From Ligula intestinalis (lineage: Eukaryota; Platyhelminthes; Cestoda; Diphyllobothriidea; Diphyllobothriidae): a stretch of 64,000 bases of DNA. The translations under genes and the position numbers were made by a program. Below the pieces are notes generated by a model that was not told where the DNA came from, ran no database searches, and saw nothing but the letters and a program-made list of their open reading frames with translations. The stretch lies in assembly GCA_036362985.1 (NCBI GenBank), contig JAYGXS010000008.1, forward strand, positions 25,236,273 to 25,300,272, read 5' to 3'. This document shows positions 21,431-32,517 of this stretch, piece by piece (position 1 is the first letter of the stretch; each line of letters opens with the position of its first letter).

Positions 21431-21680
21431 AGTTGACCCAGTTGTGAAAAACTCTCGTCCTTGGCCAGAGTCGAACCCACACCGTAGGGCAGCCTTTAGC
21501 GCAGTCAACGCTCTACCACAGAGCTACGACTCTCACCGTGCGCCGTAAATTTAATCCCACTTGGGCCGATGAACCCGCCCAACCTACTGCTCGTATGGAA
21601 TCCACCATTACGGAGACAGCTAGCTGACTGTCAATGCAGGATTTCCTAAGCAATAATCTAGAATCCACAGAAACGACCAT
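21431..21680 (-). repeat. SINE-X copy
   Basis: Minus-strand tRNA-like module with A-box TAGCTCTGTGGTAGAGC and B-box GGGTTCGACTCTGGCC, starting AGTTGACCCAGTTGTGA and ending in the GGATTTCCTAAGCAATAATC / GAATCCACAGAAACGACC block. Confidence 0.75.
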
Positions 21681-21764
21681 TAGGGGGGGGGAATTAGCAA
21701 ATTTGAATAATTCAGTTGATCGAATTGTAAAGAACTCACGGCCTCTGTGCTGAAGCTCAGTTTG

Positions 21765-21985
21765 GCCACTGCAAGTCGCCACTCGGGGGGAGTGCACAGA
21801 CGATGGCGTCATATAATACCCGCGCCAGTAAGCCAGATGGCCGAGCAATTTTCCTTCACGGGTGATGATTGCTCAGCAGATAATCACCTGCAGGGTGGTC
21901 ATCAAACAATTAGCGCACAAGCGGCCAACTATCCTCGATGGACAGGGGATCGGTTAATTGTCATAGGTATGCCGTAGCATATCGA
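21765..21985 (+). repeat. dispersed repeat U copy
   Basis: TTTGGCCACTGCAAGTCGCC, AGCCAGATGGCCGAGCAAT and GATCGGTTAATTGTCATAGG align with 17100-17480. Confidence 0.45.
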
Positions 21986-22219
21986 CTGCACTCTATAAGT
22001 ACTACAAATCCCTGTGTATGAATTACCCGTTTCTGCAAATGTCTCTGATGCTGGATGTACACGTAGCAACTGCGATCTTCAGGCTCGATTCCTTAGGAGG
22101 AGAGAAAACAGGGGAGGACAGAGTGGTAGGAAGAGTTTCCGATTACCGAAAAGGTATCCGTCTTTCGCATATGTCAGCATGTTACACGAATTCGGGCACG
22201 CACTGTACAAGTAAAAAAT

Positions 22220-23305
22220 AGCCGGTTACGTCCATAAGCATCCACTGCAGCTTGATCCCACTGTGTGTGCGAAACTCTTTCAACGTCATCTATCCTGCAT
22301 GACGTATCTGGACTTTGTTCCTGCCAACAGTTATGATGATCCAGTCACCATGTGATCAGGGTGCATACGTGCAAAATTACTGACCACTTGTACATAATAC
22401 CATTTCTTTTTCATCATTCCCAAAAAAATAAAGGTATGGGGACATGAATCTTTGTACCAATTCTTCAGAGAAGACTTACAACTGTACCAATAGCTAGGAA
22501 CGGGTGAAATGTTTTTGTTGTTTGCGTAAATTGTCTGAACTATGAACCTCCGCGATTAGAATTAATTTAGCGACATGATGGCTGGAAGGGTGAGCATCGG
22601 GAGTTAAGAAACCTTGTGCAACTTCATTAAAAAATTTCTTAAAAAAATATAATTTTGTGTCATTTACCCCATCCTAAAAATGAGTTCCGCCGTAAAGATA
22701 GAGGTTGATATCCGCTTTTTCGTTCGTATTCTTTCACACCAGAATTTTATCGCAAGATACTGTCACCCCAGGGGAGAGGTGAAAACAGGTTTTTAAAACG
22801 GCGCTTTCTGGCCTGTTTGACTTGATCAAACCAAATACCCGTCCCCTGCCTAAAAGACTTACAACCTAAAGGACTTTGGAATCCTCTTTCGATTTAACGC
22901 ATATCAAGGGCAGGCAAAAAACAGCTGAACCTTACTAAAGGAGTTATTCTGGGCGGAAAAAAGCGTTTCAAGCAATTTGTTGAAGACGCGTCTAGTTGGC
23001 AGAGTGCACACTGTGAGTTTATTTTTTTCGCTCGCGTGAACCGATCGGCTCATGTGATATGCAGAGTCTGCGCGATACCAAAAAGGAAGGAAAAGGACCA
23101 AATTTGCACCTGAAGGTGACCCGAGAGGTAGCTTGCTCGGGATTCCACATCGTTTATCAAGCCGGAATGGTATTAAGGGTTCAGACACCTCGCATTTCCT
23201 AATACCATCTAGCACGCATGATTAATTATACTTAGTAGTGAAAATGCAATTTCCAGGTCTGAAGTCAGAAGAAAAAAGGGCATTAATCGAATGAAGTGTA
23301 TTATG
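22220..23305. other. no recognisable feature
   Basis: No gene, RNA or clear repeat seen. Confidence 0.45.
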
Positions 23306-23309
23306 TGTC

Positions 23310-23590
23310 TGCCGCTTCGGGTAGGTGTCTCATCTACCCATCTTCAAAGACAATTCGGCCAAAAGACCCTAACCTGAAGCAGGAGAAGTCAACTATTGCT
23401 TACCAACTTCAGTGCAGTTGAGGGGTGTGCAACTATGTTGGAGAAACTGACCAGCCAAGAGCTACAAACACGAACGCATTGGCATGAGCTGGCCGACTGG
23501 ACCCAACATCAGACACAGTAACCTACAGTGCGCAAATAAGGCACATCTCAAACTTTGTTACCGTTCTGAGGTGATGATCACACATTCAGA
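23310..23590 (+). pseudogene. PLE GIY-YIG fragment
   Basis: The translation TIAYQLQCS, then GVCNYVGETDQPRA, is the GIY-YIG start (VVYxxxC and YVGETG). The upstream sequence fits the preceding linker. Several stops and the loss of downstream motifs show an old relic. It lies about 450 bp upstream of copy D in the same orientation. Confidence 0.7.
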
Positions 23591-24029
23591 CAGATTTGGG
23601 AAGCTTGCACGTCGACGGAAAGTTGAGTAAACCACCACGTGATTTTGCTCATCTAGTTTTAAGAAACTTACTATCAGAGATCACTCATGGCGTGGGGCAA
23701 TTGGGGCCGCCAACTGTTTCTGTGGTCAACGTGTACGAGCGTGAAATAAGCCAGGGTGAAATGCGGGCTGACAAGATAAAACAGGCGGTCAACGTACGTG
23801 GAGGTTAAACAAACAGTGGCAACACGGCGACAGGCACAGCAATAAAGTGGGTCAGTGGAGACGTCGGCATTGGGGACACAGGCGAGAGTGGCAAGTGAGC
23901 CATACACAACGGTTCAGATGGAAGTGACAGACTACACACATGAAACAACATTTGCTTCGGCAAGGCGTGTGTTGAAACGCAGGTACTCATTAAGTACCGT
24001 AAACACCGAGGGATCCTTGAATTGTTTAC

Positions 24030-24692
24030 GTTCAGCGAGCTCTTCCGTACGTGAAGAATGTATCGGAAGCAGTCAGCCGTCTACTCACCCCACTTGGAGT
24101 TGGAGTTGCACACAGGCCGAGAGCAACCATCAGACGCCGGGTCATGAGGCCGAAAGACCCACTGCCACTGCAGGAAACGGCTGGAGTCGTTTACCGAATC
24201 TGGTGTAGTTGTGGACAAAGCAACTACGTCGGAGAAACTGGGAGATATCTCCGGACGCGAATGGCCAAGCATGCAGTGGCGGTGAAGAAGAAACACGTCA
24301 ACTGCCAGGTTGCAGCTCACTCAACGGGACCCAGCCATATTTTTAAGTTTGACGAGGCCGAAGTCCTCGCAAGAGGGGACAACCGCGTGAGCCGCGAGCT
24401 GCTCAAGTCATGGTTTTTAGGCCCCCAGTCCATCAACAAGCGCAACGATTTGGCGTTCCCATACTGTGTACTGAGAAATTTCCTGAGCAAGAGACTCAGT
24501 CACGTGGGAAGGACTGGGCGCAACTCTGACGACAGCGGGCGTAATTTTCGAGCAATTATCAAACCTGCATCCGATGCGGACAAGAACACTGTTGCAATTA
24601 ATGAGCAATCACCGGACCAATTAAGACCTCAAGCGGTGACTAAAAGAACTGACAATTATAGTACGCATGCGGGTGACCACTGTGAACTATAA
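24030..24692 (+). pseudogene. Penelope-like element D (family 2): GIY-YIG domain
   Basis: A 213-codon open frame (24051-24692) covering the C-terminal part of a PLE polyprotein. The linker VSEAVSRLLTPLGVGVAH (start) and RRRVMRPKDPLPLQETAG lead to GIY-YIG motifs VVYRIWCSCG and YVGETGRYLRTRMAKH (about residues 46-78). The conserved HIFKFDEAEVLARGDNRVSR and LLKSWFLGPQSINKR follow. The domain itself looks intact, with no stop or frameshift. The RT part is absent, so the element is 5' truncated. The 3' UTR with a minimal hammerhead follows directly. Confidence 0.9.
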
Positions 24693-24880
24693 ATACCGTG
24701 CAATCTGTGCATATATCACCCCTTATCTGCGCATGTCTCAGACCTGTTTACGATTACCTATGACTAAGGATTCCCGACGGAATCCGAAACGTCAGGCAAA
24801 TAAAACTCTTGTTCCAGTGATCGCATCTTCGTCTTCTGAACTGCTTCCTGGGACTCGAATATTCGCTACTATTGGATACC
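24693..24880 (+). other. PLE D 3' UTR and end
   Basis: Noncoding tail after the stop of copy D. It contains the hammerhead at 24762-24793, then the family terminal block GTTCCAGTGATCGCATCTTC and CTTCCTGGGACTCGAATATT, also seen at 27490-27560 and inverted at 32431-32490. Confidence 0.75.
24762..24793 (+). ncRNA. minimal hammerhead motif (PLE D)
   Basis: A perfect stem II, GGATTCC-CGAC-GGAATCC (24768-24785), directly precedes GAAACGTC (24786-24793). The 5' core is eroded (TGACTAA in place of CTGATGA). The stem II sequence differs completely from the PLE A stem yet still pairs. Confidence 0.55.
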
Positions 24881-24892
24881 CATTTAAGCATT

Positions 24893-25372
24893 CAAGAAGT
24901 CGAGATAGGCGAACGAACGTTTTCGATTAATTCATCATCAGGCGTGTACAATAATATAAAAGGGGTAGAGTTAGCAAAATTTTGAGCAACCAATCAACGG
25001 TATTTAAGGGGGAGGGGAGAATTGGAGGGCAGGGGGAGGAGGGACGCGTCCCACAATTAGGTCATATCAACTGGTCGTCTCGTCTCCACACACCTTCAAG
25101 CGTGCCGCGAGACGATGAGCAGACAGTGACAACCGGTGTCAAGACGCCGCAAAGCGACGAGACGACCAGTTGATATGACCTAATTATGGGACGCGTCCCT
25201 CCTCCCCTGTCCCCCTTTGAGCTCTTAACAAGCCCCCCTCCACCCTTAAATGCCGTTGATTGGTTGCTTAAACTTTTGCTAAGTCTACCCCCTTTATATT
25301 ACTGTACACGCCTGATGATGAATTAATCGAAAACGTTCGTTCGCCTATCTTGACCACTTGAATATAGACCAC
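24893..25372. repeat. foldback element, arms of about 190-210 bp
   Basis: The left arm, about 24893-25083, is the inverse of about 25158-25372: GAGATAGGCGAACGAACGTT against AACGTTCGTTCGCCTATCTT, and CATATCAACTGGTCGTCTCG against CGAGACGACCAGTTGATATG. The spacer is about 75 bp. Each outer arm carries CTGATGATGAATTAATCGAAAACG, resembling a minimal PLE hammerhead, so it may be two PLE ends in inverted orientation. Confidence 0.85.
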
Positions 25373-25859
25373 CTTGAATACTTCACAAGTATAGTTGCTT
25401 TAGTGAACATTTCCAACATCTGATCGTAAATTTAAAGCGATTCAGCCTTTTAGTCAAAGATGAACTTTATATAAGTTATTACAGGGAAAAACATGTTGTG
25501 CAGTCTTTTACAAAACATATTTAGGGTATGGAAAATAAGTGGGAAGATTCAACTAATTCAAAAAGAACAACAGATCCGCCGTGCAATGCTCGATGGTTAC
25601 ATTCAGTAACCAACGGTCGCGTGTTCGGATCTCTGGGGTCGCTTGCCATTCCCTGGATTGGATATGACTGTGTGTGTCATTTCCACTTCATCATATATCT
25701 CAACTGGCTTTGCGACATCCTGTGAGGGACCCACACTGTGCTCCAAGGCCGAAAGGGCCGAGCATGGGTGCCTCCTATTATCATCATACTCCCGATCGTT
25801 ACGGACAGTAAAAAACGGTGGAACCTTGGTGTAGTAGTAGAGTGTTACATTCAATGACC

Positions 25860-25965
25860 ACAGGTTACGGGTTCAAATATGGGGTCGCCCCCGCCCTGGC
25901 AAGGGGTATGATTTGCTGATGACGGTTAGGAAGCGAGAAATGGGCAATTCTACTCTCCTTCGTCT
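25860..25965 (+). repeat. SINE-Y copy
   Basis: B-box ACGGGTTCAAATATGGGG at about 25867, then GGGGTATGATTTG, CTGATGA, CGGTTAGGAAGCGA, GAAATGGGCAATTC. Core and GAAA are present but stems I and II are weakened. Confidence 0.65.
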
Positions 25966-26039
25966 ATATTGATTCCACTACATCGAATAGTCATTTCCTG
26001 CGAGCGTGGTTTATACAGGCGGCATTTTGTCCTGACTAA

Positions 26040-27080
26040 AATCTCTTCCTATGATGCTGCTCGATACTTAGTATTGTAACCCCACACTGGGTAATCGTAT
26101 TGAAAATTTAAAAGACATTTCGAGTAACGAGTCGTCATATGTGTGAGCAATTGCAAAACGCTTGTTCTAGCGGTCAGGGCTTTTGACAGCCTAGTCAGTG
26201 GTTGTCCGAGAATGAACGGCATGCCGGGAAACTGAAATGTGTCCAAAAAGCTCCAGAATCTTCTGTCGTTAGAACTTTGTTTAAATCGCAAACTGTATGT
26301 CAAGTTTACGCTGTTGACACGGCGTGTCGTATTCTGGTGCACTTGTTAGTTGCGTGTGAGCAGCTTCACGCCAAGCCGCTGGTATCTACCTGCGGCTGTA
26401 TTCACTTTAACTCTGACGTTAAGGTGATTAGGTAAACAGCATATTCAGTCCGGGGGTATGACGCGTCAAAACAACTGGAAGCAAAAACCATCTGTCAAAT
26501 GTACTTAAGGGTAGTGTTTAAAACTCATCGCTTGCACGCCACCTCTCCTTACCAAGGCCGCAGAGCGGTGAAAGTGCTAGAGATTGCCGTTTTCAGAGGT
26601 CGTTTTATCAGCTCGCTTGTGTCAGTGCCTAAGAAGGGCAGGCTTATAAACACGTTCTTTTTTCTGCGGTTAAAATAGCAGGCTCTTTTCGTGCGTTTCT
26701 GAGGATGAAACTCTCTGGGTGCCCATTTTCAAGAAGTTTGTTCTGCAACATGTCAGGCCGTCTACCGGATACAAGCTACAGGATCTAAGCCATGAGGTGC
26801 TAGCAACAGCAAAGGCAGTAGCTATACAGCTAGCGATGCCGACGTTAGGTGGTGATCGTACGTCACCCGACCCCCTAGTGGCAGTTGTTCACTCCGTGCA
26901 AATGACACCAGTTAGCGCGCCAGGTCACTGGCCCATGACCACTGCTCACAGCTTATCCCATTTACTTTCCTCAACGCCCCAGTACAAGGACCCGTACACC
27001 CCGATCTCGCCATGTGGGCAGTGTCAAAACAACAAGTTGTAATAATGGGAACTTATTAACCCTTTCTAACTGTACGATTT
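26040..27080. other. mostly unassigned; one dispersed repeat
   Basis: No gene seen. Positions 26830-26905 match the repeat at 16055-16165. Confidence 0.4.
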
Positions 27081-27083
27081 TAG

Positions 27084-27535
27084 AGAAGTAGAAGACGACT
27101 CGACAGCTGGGACAATCTGTTTATTCGCCTGACGTTTCGAAATCTGTTGCGGATTCTTCTGCAGATACATACTTACAGAACAGTAACAGAAACAGTTTGT
27201 GTGTGTGCACAGGGTTCCGCCGTACAATTTGAACGTGCAGAAAAATCGATAAATGCATCGCGTGTGCGCTGATTCCTTGAGCCAGCCATGACCATCTGGC
27301 TTTGTGGTGCCGGCATGAGATGGCGCAACGAGCCAGAACAAACTCAGGATATTTATCGATTTTTCTGCATGCTTAAAATATATGGCGGAACCCTGTGCCC
27401 ACACGAACTGTTTCTGCTACTGTCCTGTGAGAATGTCTCTGAAGATAAATCCGCGACGGATTTCGAAACGTCAGGCAATTAAAGATATTGTCCCAGCGAT
27501 CGATTTGTCTTCTTCTACTCAATTACTTCTTGGGG
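27084..27535. repeat. inverted pair of PLE 3' ends
   Basis: Arms of about 170 bp (27084-27252 minus, 27356-27530 plus) share GGCGGAACCCTGTGC, ACTGTTTCTG, TTTCGAAACGTCAGGC and ATTGTCCCAGC. Each arm has a hammerhead-like motif (27131-27166 on minus, 27439-27472 on plus). Open frames across this region are repeat artefacts. Confidence 0.85.
27439..27472 (+). ncRNA. minimal hammerhead motif
   Basis: CTGAAGA (27439-27445; position 7 tolerates any base), stem II AAATCCG-CGA-CGGATTT (27447-27463), GAAACGTC (27465-27472). A T/C mismatch sits at the base of stem II. It is the best-formed PLE-type copy in this window. Confidence 0.6.
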
Positions 27536-27596
27536 CTCGCATGTTCGTTTGTATTAGCAATGTACGATTTTATTTATCAATACAATTGTAATGGCC

Positions 27597-27650
27597 CGAT
27601 GATGAATTGCTGAAAACATATTATTGCCGAATAAAATTTTAAACTTTATA
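27597..27650 (+). repeat. PLE-end-like motif
   Basis: CCGATGATGAATTGCTGAAAAC followed by GCCGAATAAAATTTTAAAC. Homologous to 16350; one core base is changed. Confidence 0.35.
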
Positions 27651-28527
27651 TTACCGATGCAAGCAAAAATGCAAGTCCCAGCAATTTAGTTCAAGGAAGT
27701 AGACGCATTACCTACGGGCGGGAAAGACAGGAACATTATTTGCACGGTGATTTGGATTGCAGCTCAAACCCAGGCTCAGAGACAGCTTGATAAACGGGGA
27801 GTTTATATGACCTAATAGCTCGGCAACTGCACACCTATGACTACGAATGGCTCCCTATCCCTCATCGAGGATGATTGTTGCCCTGGTCCGCTTAAGACTT
27901 GATAGCCGCGGCGCGGGACGTTATCTCTTGTCACTTAATCACCCATGTTGGAGATGGTAAGCGTGATGACTGCTCAGCCATTGGGCTGCCTAGAGCTGGC
28001 GTTAAAAAAAGTGTTTGCTTGCGATCTCCCCGTGTGGCGGATTGATTTGGCCTACCTAAGTCTCTGCACCGAAAATGACTTGGGGAGTGGCTAACACTTG
28101 TTAACAGACTGGCTCATGAATCGAGACTGCCAGGAGATTTTTGGCTCCATTTAAGCGGATCATTTGACTGAGTCCCTTAGGCACACGGGTTGTGAAATTC
28201 CAATAGGTATACCGGTCACTAAACCATTAGCGCATTAGAAGGGGGAGGCGGCAATTTGATTGTCATGCATATGCAGTAGCCAAGCGATTGCATTAGATGA
28301 ATGCACGCAACAAATGCTGCGGGACTCACTAATAAGCCGAATCACTTGCAGTTGTGCGCTGCAGATGAAAAAATCCACAAAATACGTTTGGGCGTTTAAT
28401 TGGTAGCTTCACTGCCAGGATTGTTAAAATCTCACGTAAACCTTACTAAGTGATGACCATTACGTGAATAGTCGAAGGTTACATTGCTCTCACTGATGGA
28501 CTTCAGTTCACGCATTTATATCAATTC

Positions 28528-28780
28528 AGTTGACCTAATTGTGAAAACATCGTGGCCTTGGGGGGATTTGAACTCACAGGCGCAGTGAGGGCTTTAGCAC
28601 AGCCAATGCTATATCAACTAAGCTACAAGGGCACGCCCAAAAGCCTTGTATTTAATCACAGTTGGATCGATTTCACGCGACCAACATACTGTACATATGC
28701 AATCCACCAATATGGATACAGTTAGCTGACTGCCCATACAGGATTTCCTAAGCAATCATCTTGAATCCACCGAAATGACT
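28528..28780 (-). repeat. SINE-X copy
   Basis: Begins AGTTGACCTAATTGTGAAAA. It includes the complement of a B-box (GGGATTTGAACTCACAGG), the inner inverted repeat AATCACAGTTGGATCGAT, and the terminal block GGATTTCCTAAGCAATCATC then GAATCCACCGAAATGAC. Confidence 0.75.
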
Positions 28781-28789
28781 TCTAGGCTA

Positions 28790-29800
28790 ACTTACCCCTT
28801 AGACGGGTTTGGCGAATATGCTTAAAACAGTCAACTCAATTGTGCAAATGCGTGGTTGTGGTAAGATTCATATAAACTTTTGGTCTGCGTATATATAGCT
28901 GAGTTCAATTAAGGGAGGAACTATTGAGGGAGATTTAAAAATCCAGCAATTATGATTTCTTTTAGCGAAATTGTGGTAACTGCATGATTTGAACGATTTT
29001 TCCGTATTCGCAGGGTTGGCAATGCCTTAATACTTATCCAAAACCAGTATAGTTGTAAAAAGAGTGTGGATGTTATGATAAGCATGAACGAAAAATTATC
29101 TGAATACCCAACAAATGTATTAATTTCAATAAATAATATTTTTATATGGCTTTGAAGACACTGTGAAAGTCGGTAAAATATTTTTTAAATAAAGTCAGGA
29201 GGACAGGCTTGCAGAAAAAGATATTTGCACCCCAAACTCATAGAGTATTTTGACAATTCTTGAGGTTAAACAAAATGCTGTCGTTCCTGGTGCAATAAAG
29301 GCGTCTCCGGCATTCGGCTTCTTCAAAGTCCTTACTTTTGTTATTTCATCTACGATATTGGATTTCGTTTATTTTAAAATGCTAACGGTCCCCAGAAGTA
29401 GCCCGGTCGCTTTGGGTTTTGGAAAAAAAGAAACCCTTGCCATTAAAGCTGACCTGGGAAAAAATGGCCTACTTGATATATAAGAATGGCTCTGTGCGCC
29501 ATTTCAGGAAGGGCAAACATTCCGTTATCCTAACAAAAACGTAAATCGTAGCCGCAACTTTTAACTAAACTCTAATCTTTCATCTTACACTAACAATTAC
29601 CGAAACCCTAAAAGCAGCCGCGAATGCTTAGTTTTACGTTAACCTCGCACCTAAACCTAGCCCTTATAGAAGGCTGACGCTTAGTCTTAATCTCCCTAGA
29701 TATGCATCGCGAAACCACTTGTATTGTCGGCCGTTCCTGGTTTTCAAGTCCTGTCTGCACGGACAATATACGTCCCTTTAACCTTTTCTCAACCATACGA
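28790..29800. other. no recognisable feature
   Basis: No gene seen. A 77-codon open frame at 29250-29483 has no family resemblance I can name. Confidence 0.4.
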
Positions 29801-29804
29801 ATCA

Positions 29805-30617
29805 TATAGACATATATACCCGCTGCTATTTCGGACTATTATAATCATTTTTGGCAGAAGCATACCACTTAGCAGGTTTATTAAGATAACCCGTTTGAGT
29901 GTCCAGTATATCTGGTTTCATTGCGTCTACTGTCAAAACTGGGTTGCGTTTAATATACAGATGGTATAAACTGTTTGATAGCTGGTAAATTTTACTGTGC
30001 CCTCGAATTCAACTGGCCGCTGTTAACAGAATCCCCAAGCTTGACAGCATTGTGCTCTTTTGTTGACCGTGCAAGGTTTTAACTATGGTGGGGCTGTACT
30101 TGCAAGTCGACCGATGTTGTCTTTTATCGGTCACTTGAAAGGTTTTAGTTCAGCAAAAGCTATAAAAATTGAGCCACGATGGCACACCGTGAGCCGTTTA
30201 TTGAATCAAACTTGGATCTGTTTTATCCGCCCAGCCTACTAGTACAGAACACTGACTGCTCAGCAAGATTTCCTAAGCCATCGTCTAGAATCGACAACGT
30301 CCTTCCAAGTTTACAAACCTCATATATACCCGCTATTATTTCGGAATATTATGATCATCTTAAACAGAAGGATGACGCTCAGATGGTTGGATAAAACAGC
30401 CTGTGAGGACATCAAGTTTCTTTGCATCTACGATCCCAACTGGGTGTCGTATAATACGCAGATGCGAGACCACTGTTTGATAGCTGGTAGAATTTACTGT
30501 ACCATCCATTTTGACAGGTAACTGTAAACAGAAGCCCAAAGTATGTCGCCATCATGCTGTTTTGCTGACTTTGGAAGCGCTAAACTGTAGCCGGACTGTA
30601 TTTTCAAGTCATGTGAC
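29805..30617 (+). repeat. direct duplication of about 310 bp, SINE-X fragment between
   Basis: Positions 29805-30118 and 30318-30617 are diverged direct copies: ATATATACCCGCT(G/A)(C/T)TATTTCGGA, AACTGGGT, CTGTTTGATAGCTGGTA, TGCT(C/-)TTTTG(T/C)TGAC. Between them, 30185-30300 is a minus-strand SINE-X fragment (CAAACTTGGATCTGTTTTA; GATTTCCTAAGCCATCGTC). Class unknown. Confidence 0.65.
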
Positions 30618-30619
30618 CT

Positions 30620-31010
30620 TGCTTCAGGTAAGTTGCAACCGGTCTATACGAGGATCTGGGCTTTATCACGACTTCTAACGGCAAACATCTGACGCCAATC
30701 GATTTGGAATGACAGGCCAAAAGGACCGGTTGCCACGCCCGCTTCCGGCAGAAGGAAAGGTTGAATTGTATGACCACCTTAAGAGGACAAAAGAATAGCA
30801 ACGTCCCAACTGCTTAAACTGAGTGCGGCTTTGTGGTAGAGTTTACAAGCGGTAAACATTCCCCACTCGTCAATGTAACAATTAACTGTATGTAGAGGTA
30901 AATTGTAACCTTTATCTCAACCTAGGCATCACAATACCTTTAAATTCTACAGTTTACAACTTATTGTTACCGGCAATCACAAAGAAAACTAGAATGGCAA
31001 TTGGTATCTT
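30620..31010. other. no recognisable feature
   Basis: Nothing identifiable. Confidence 0.4.
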
Positions 31011-31089
31011 ATTAGCAGTCACCAACCAGTTATAACCAGCTCCAAGTCGTAAACCACTCGAGATTCCCACTCGCGACCTTCCTGATTGT

Positions 31090-31610
31090 TTTTGCCGACA
31101 ATACTACCTACGCATACCACCAGCTGCTACAGATGCTGTCTGGGTCCGAGAAATAAGGCCCAATTCAAAGGCGAAGCGGGACAAGAGAGTTCCGTTAGGG
31201 GGTCGGTGAACGCTCAGAAAGGAGGGGCAGTAGCTCTCGATCTATACCGGCAAGCAAACGCGATCGTGTGTCACTGGTTTGAAGCCTTTGATGCGGGCGT
31301 CGAATAGCGCACCACTTGGGGCCGGGTATGGCTGGCTGACGACGGATAATAAGCAAGAAACGGCCGCATTCCAGTCTCCCTAGCGTGTGTGGACAATACT
31401 GCCTGCCCAGACTACTAGCTGCTACAGCTGCTGTCAGGACCCGAGAAATGAGACCAAAGGCAAACGTGAAGCGGGACAGGTGAGTTCTAGTCAGTGAACG
31501 TTCATCAACGAATTTACCAACAGCCTGATAACATTGGTGGTAGGACGCTCGCCGACCGGTTCCGGAACTCTCTCGTCCCGTTTTGCCTTTTATCTCACTC
31601 TTGAGCACCG
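31090..31610 (+). repeat. SINE-Y array, two partial units
   Basis: The tail segment recurs at 31100-31220 and 31390-31500 (GCTGCTACAG(A/C)TGCTGTC, CCGAGAAAT, GAAGCGGGACA) with a ribozyme-bearing body between. A similar tail is at 59610-59700. This shows that SINE-Y continues well beyond the hammerhead. Confidence 0.6.
31330..31376 (+). ncRNA. SINE-Y hammerhead-like motif
   Basis: Stem I GGCTGG (31330-31335) pairs with CCAGTC (31371-31376), including one G-T wobble. The core is CTGACGA (31336-31342), then a weakened AATA hairpin, then GAAA (31357-31360). Stem III is CGGCCG with two extra bases before the cleavage side. Confidence 0.5.
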
Positions 31611-31639
31611 CTAGCAGCTGTACGGCGGTAACTAGTAGT

Positions 31640-32090
31640 ATAGGCAGGCTTACATTACAGAAAATTCTCTCGAGCTAAAACTGATAAGACTACGAGTTTG
31701 TGCCTTAATAGTCGAAGCTTTGGACTTTGAGCCGACCAAAGTTGCGAGTTCGCATTGTTTCAAACGCAACAACACCTTGGGTTGCGTTTTGTTGGCTGAT
31801 GTCGGCTAATTCCGGTGCCCTTCTGTTTACCTGTAAAGTTCGCCAGTATAATCCTGACCGTTACCTCGACCTCTAGCCTTGATCCCAACCCTAAGCATAA
31901 TCTTAGCACCAGCAAACTAATCCTAAACCTTATTTAGCAGGAATTTGGCGCACAGTGGTTCACGCACCCGTTTCTTGTCTAGGCGGCAATCAAAGTAATC
32001 CTTTACATACCGTTCACACATTGAACGGTCCTATTTATTTTGAGGCATGCTTGTTTCGATTTCAAAGTAATGTTGCTCGTCTAGATTTGC
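31640..32090. other. SINE-Y remnants, otherwise unassigned
   Basis: GTTGGCTGATGTCGGCTAATTC at about 31790 is a decayed SINE-Y core after an eroded tRNA-like head. No gene. Confidence 0.4.
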
Positions 32091-32094
32091 TTTT

Positions 32095-32430
32095 TAGACT
32101 GTGGACTTCAGGTAGACGGGGCTCCTGCTCGGACAAGACCCGGCCACGCTCTCAAATTTGATGAGGAGCACGTTCTAACGAGAGGGAGCAATCGTGCGAA
32201 TCGCCGCATGTTGCTTGAATCATGGTTTGCTGGCCTTCAGTCTGTAAAAAAGTGCACCGACCTGCTCAAACCATATTCGGTTCTAAGACTTAGGTTGGCC
32301 ACAACACTGCGCTACTCTACGGGAGCGCGCAGGTGTGTGCGCCTTCTAACACCAATGCTTGTGAACCGGGTGGCCAAACACTCATCACGCCGACCTCCTC
32401 TAGCACGGGTGATTAAATTTAACTTGTAAC
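32095..32430 (+). pseudogene. PLE family 2 GIY-YIG C-terminal fragment
   Basis: Translations read HALKFDEEHVLTREGNRANR, then MLLESWFAGLQSVKK and LLKPYSVLR, matching copy D (FKFDEAEVLARGDNRVSR; LLKSWFLGPQSINKR; FPYCVLR). A frameshift separates the two parts near 32200. The YVGET region is absent. Confidence 0.75.
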
Positions 32431-32490
32431 GGCGCGCATCGCCAATGTAAGCGAGCATGCGAGCCCCAGGAAGTAATTGAGAAGATGGTG
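32431..32490 (-). repeat. PLE 3' terminal fragment, inverted
   Basis: The minus strand reads TCTTCTCAATTACTTCCTGG then GGCTCGCATGCTCGCTTACA, matching the PLE end at 27510-27560. It lies opposite to the coding fragment just upstream. Confidence 0.6.
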
Positions 32491-32517
32491 TAGCCATTAG
32501 GCAAACGTTTTATTTTC

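Noticed and set aside
31860..31930. Telomere-like CCCTAA words
   Set aside because: Only scattered, imperfect words (also at 29530, 35280 and 36740) tied to SINE-Y tails; no tandem TTAGGG array.
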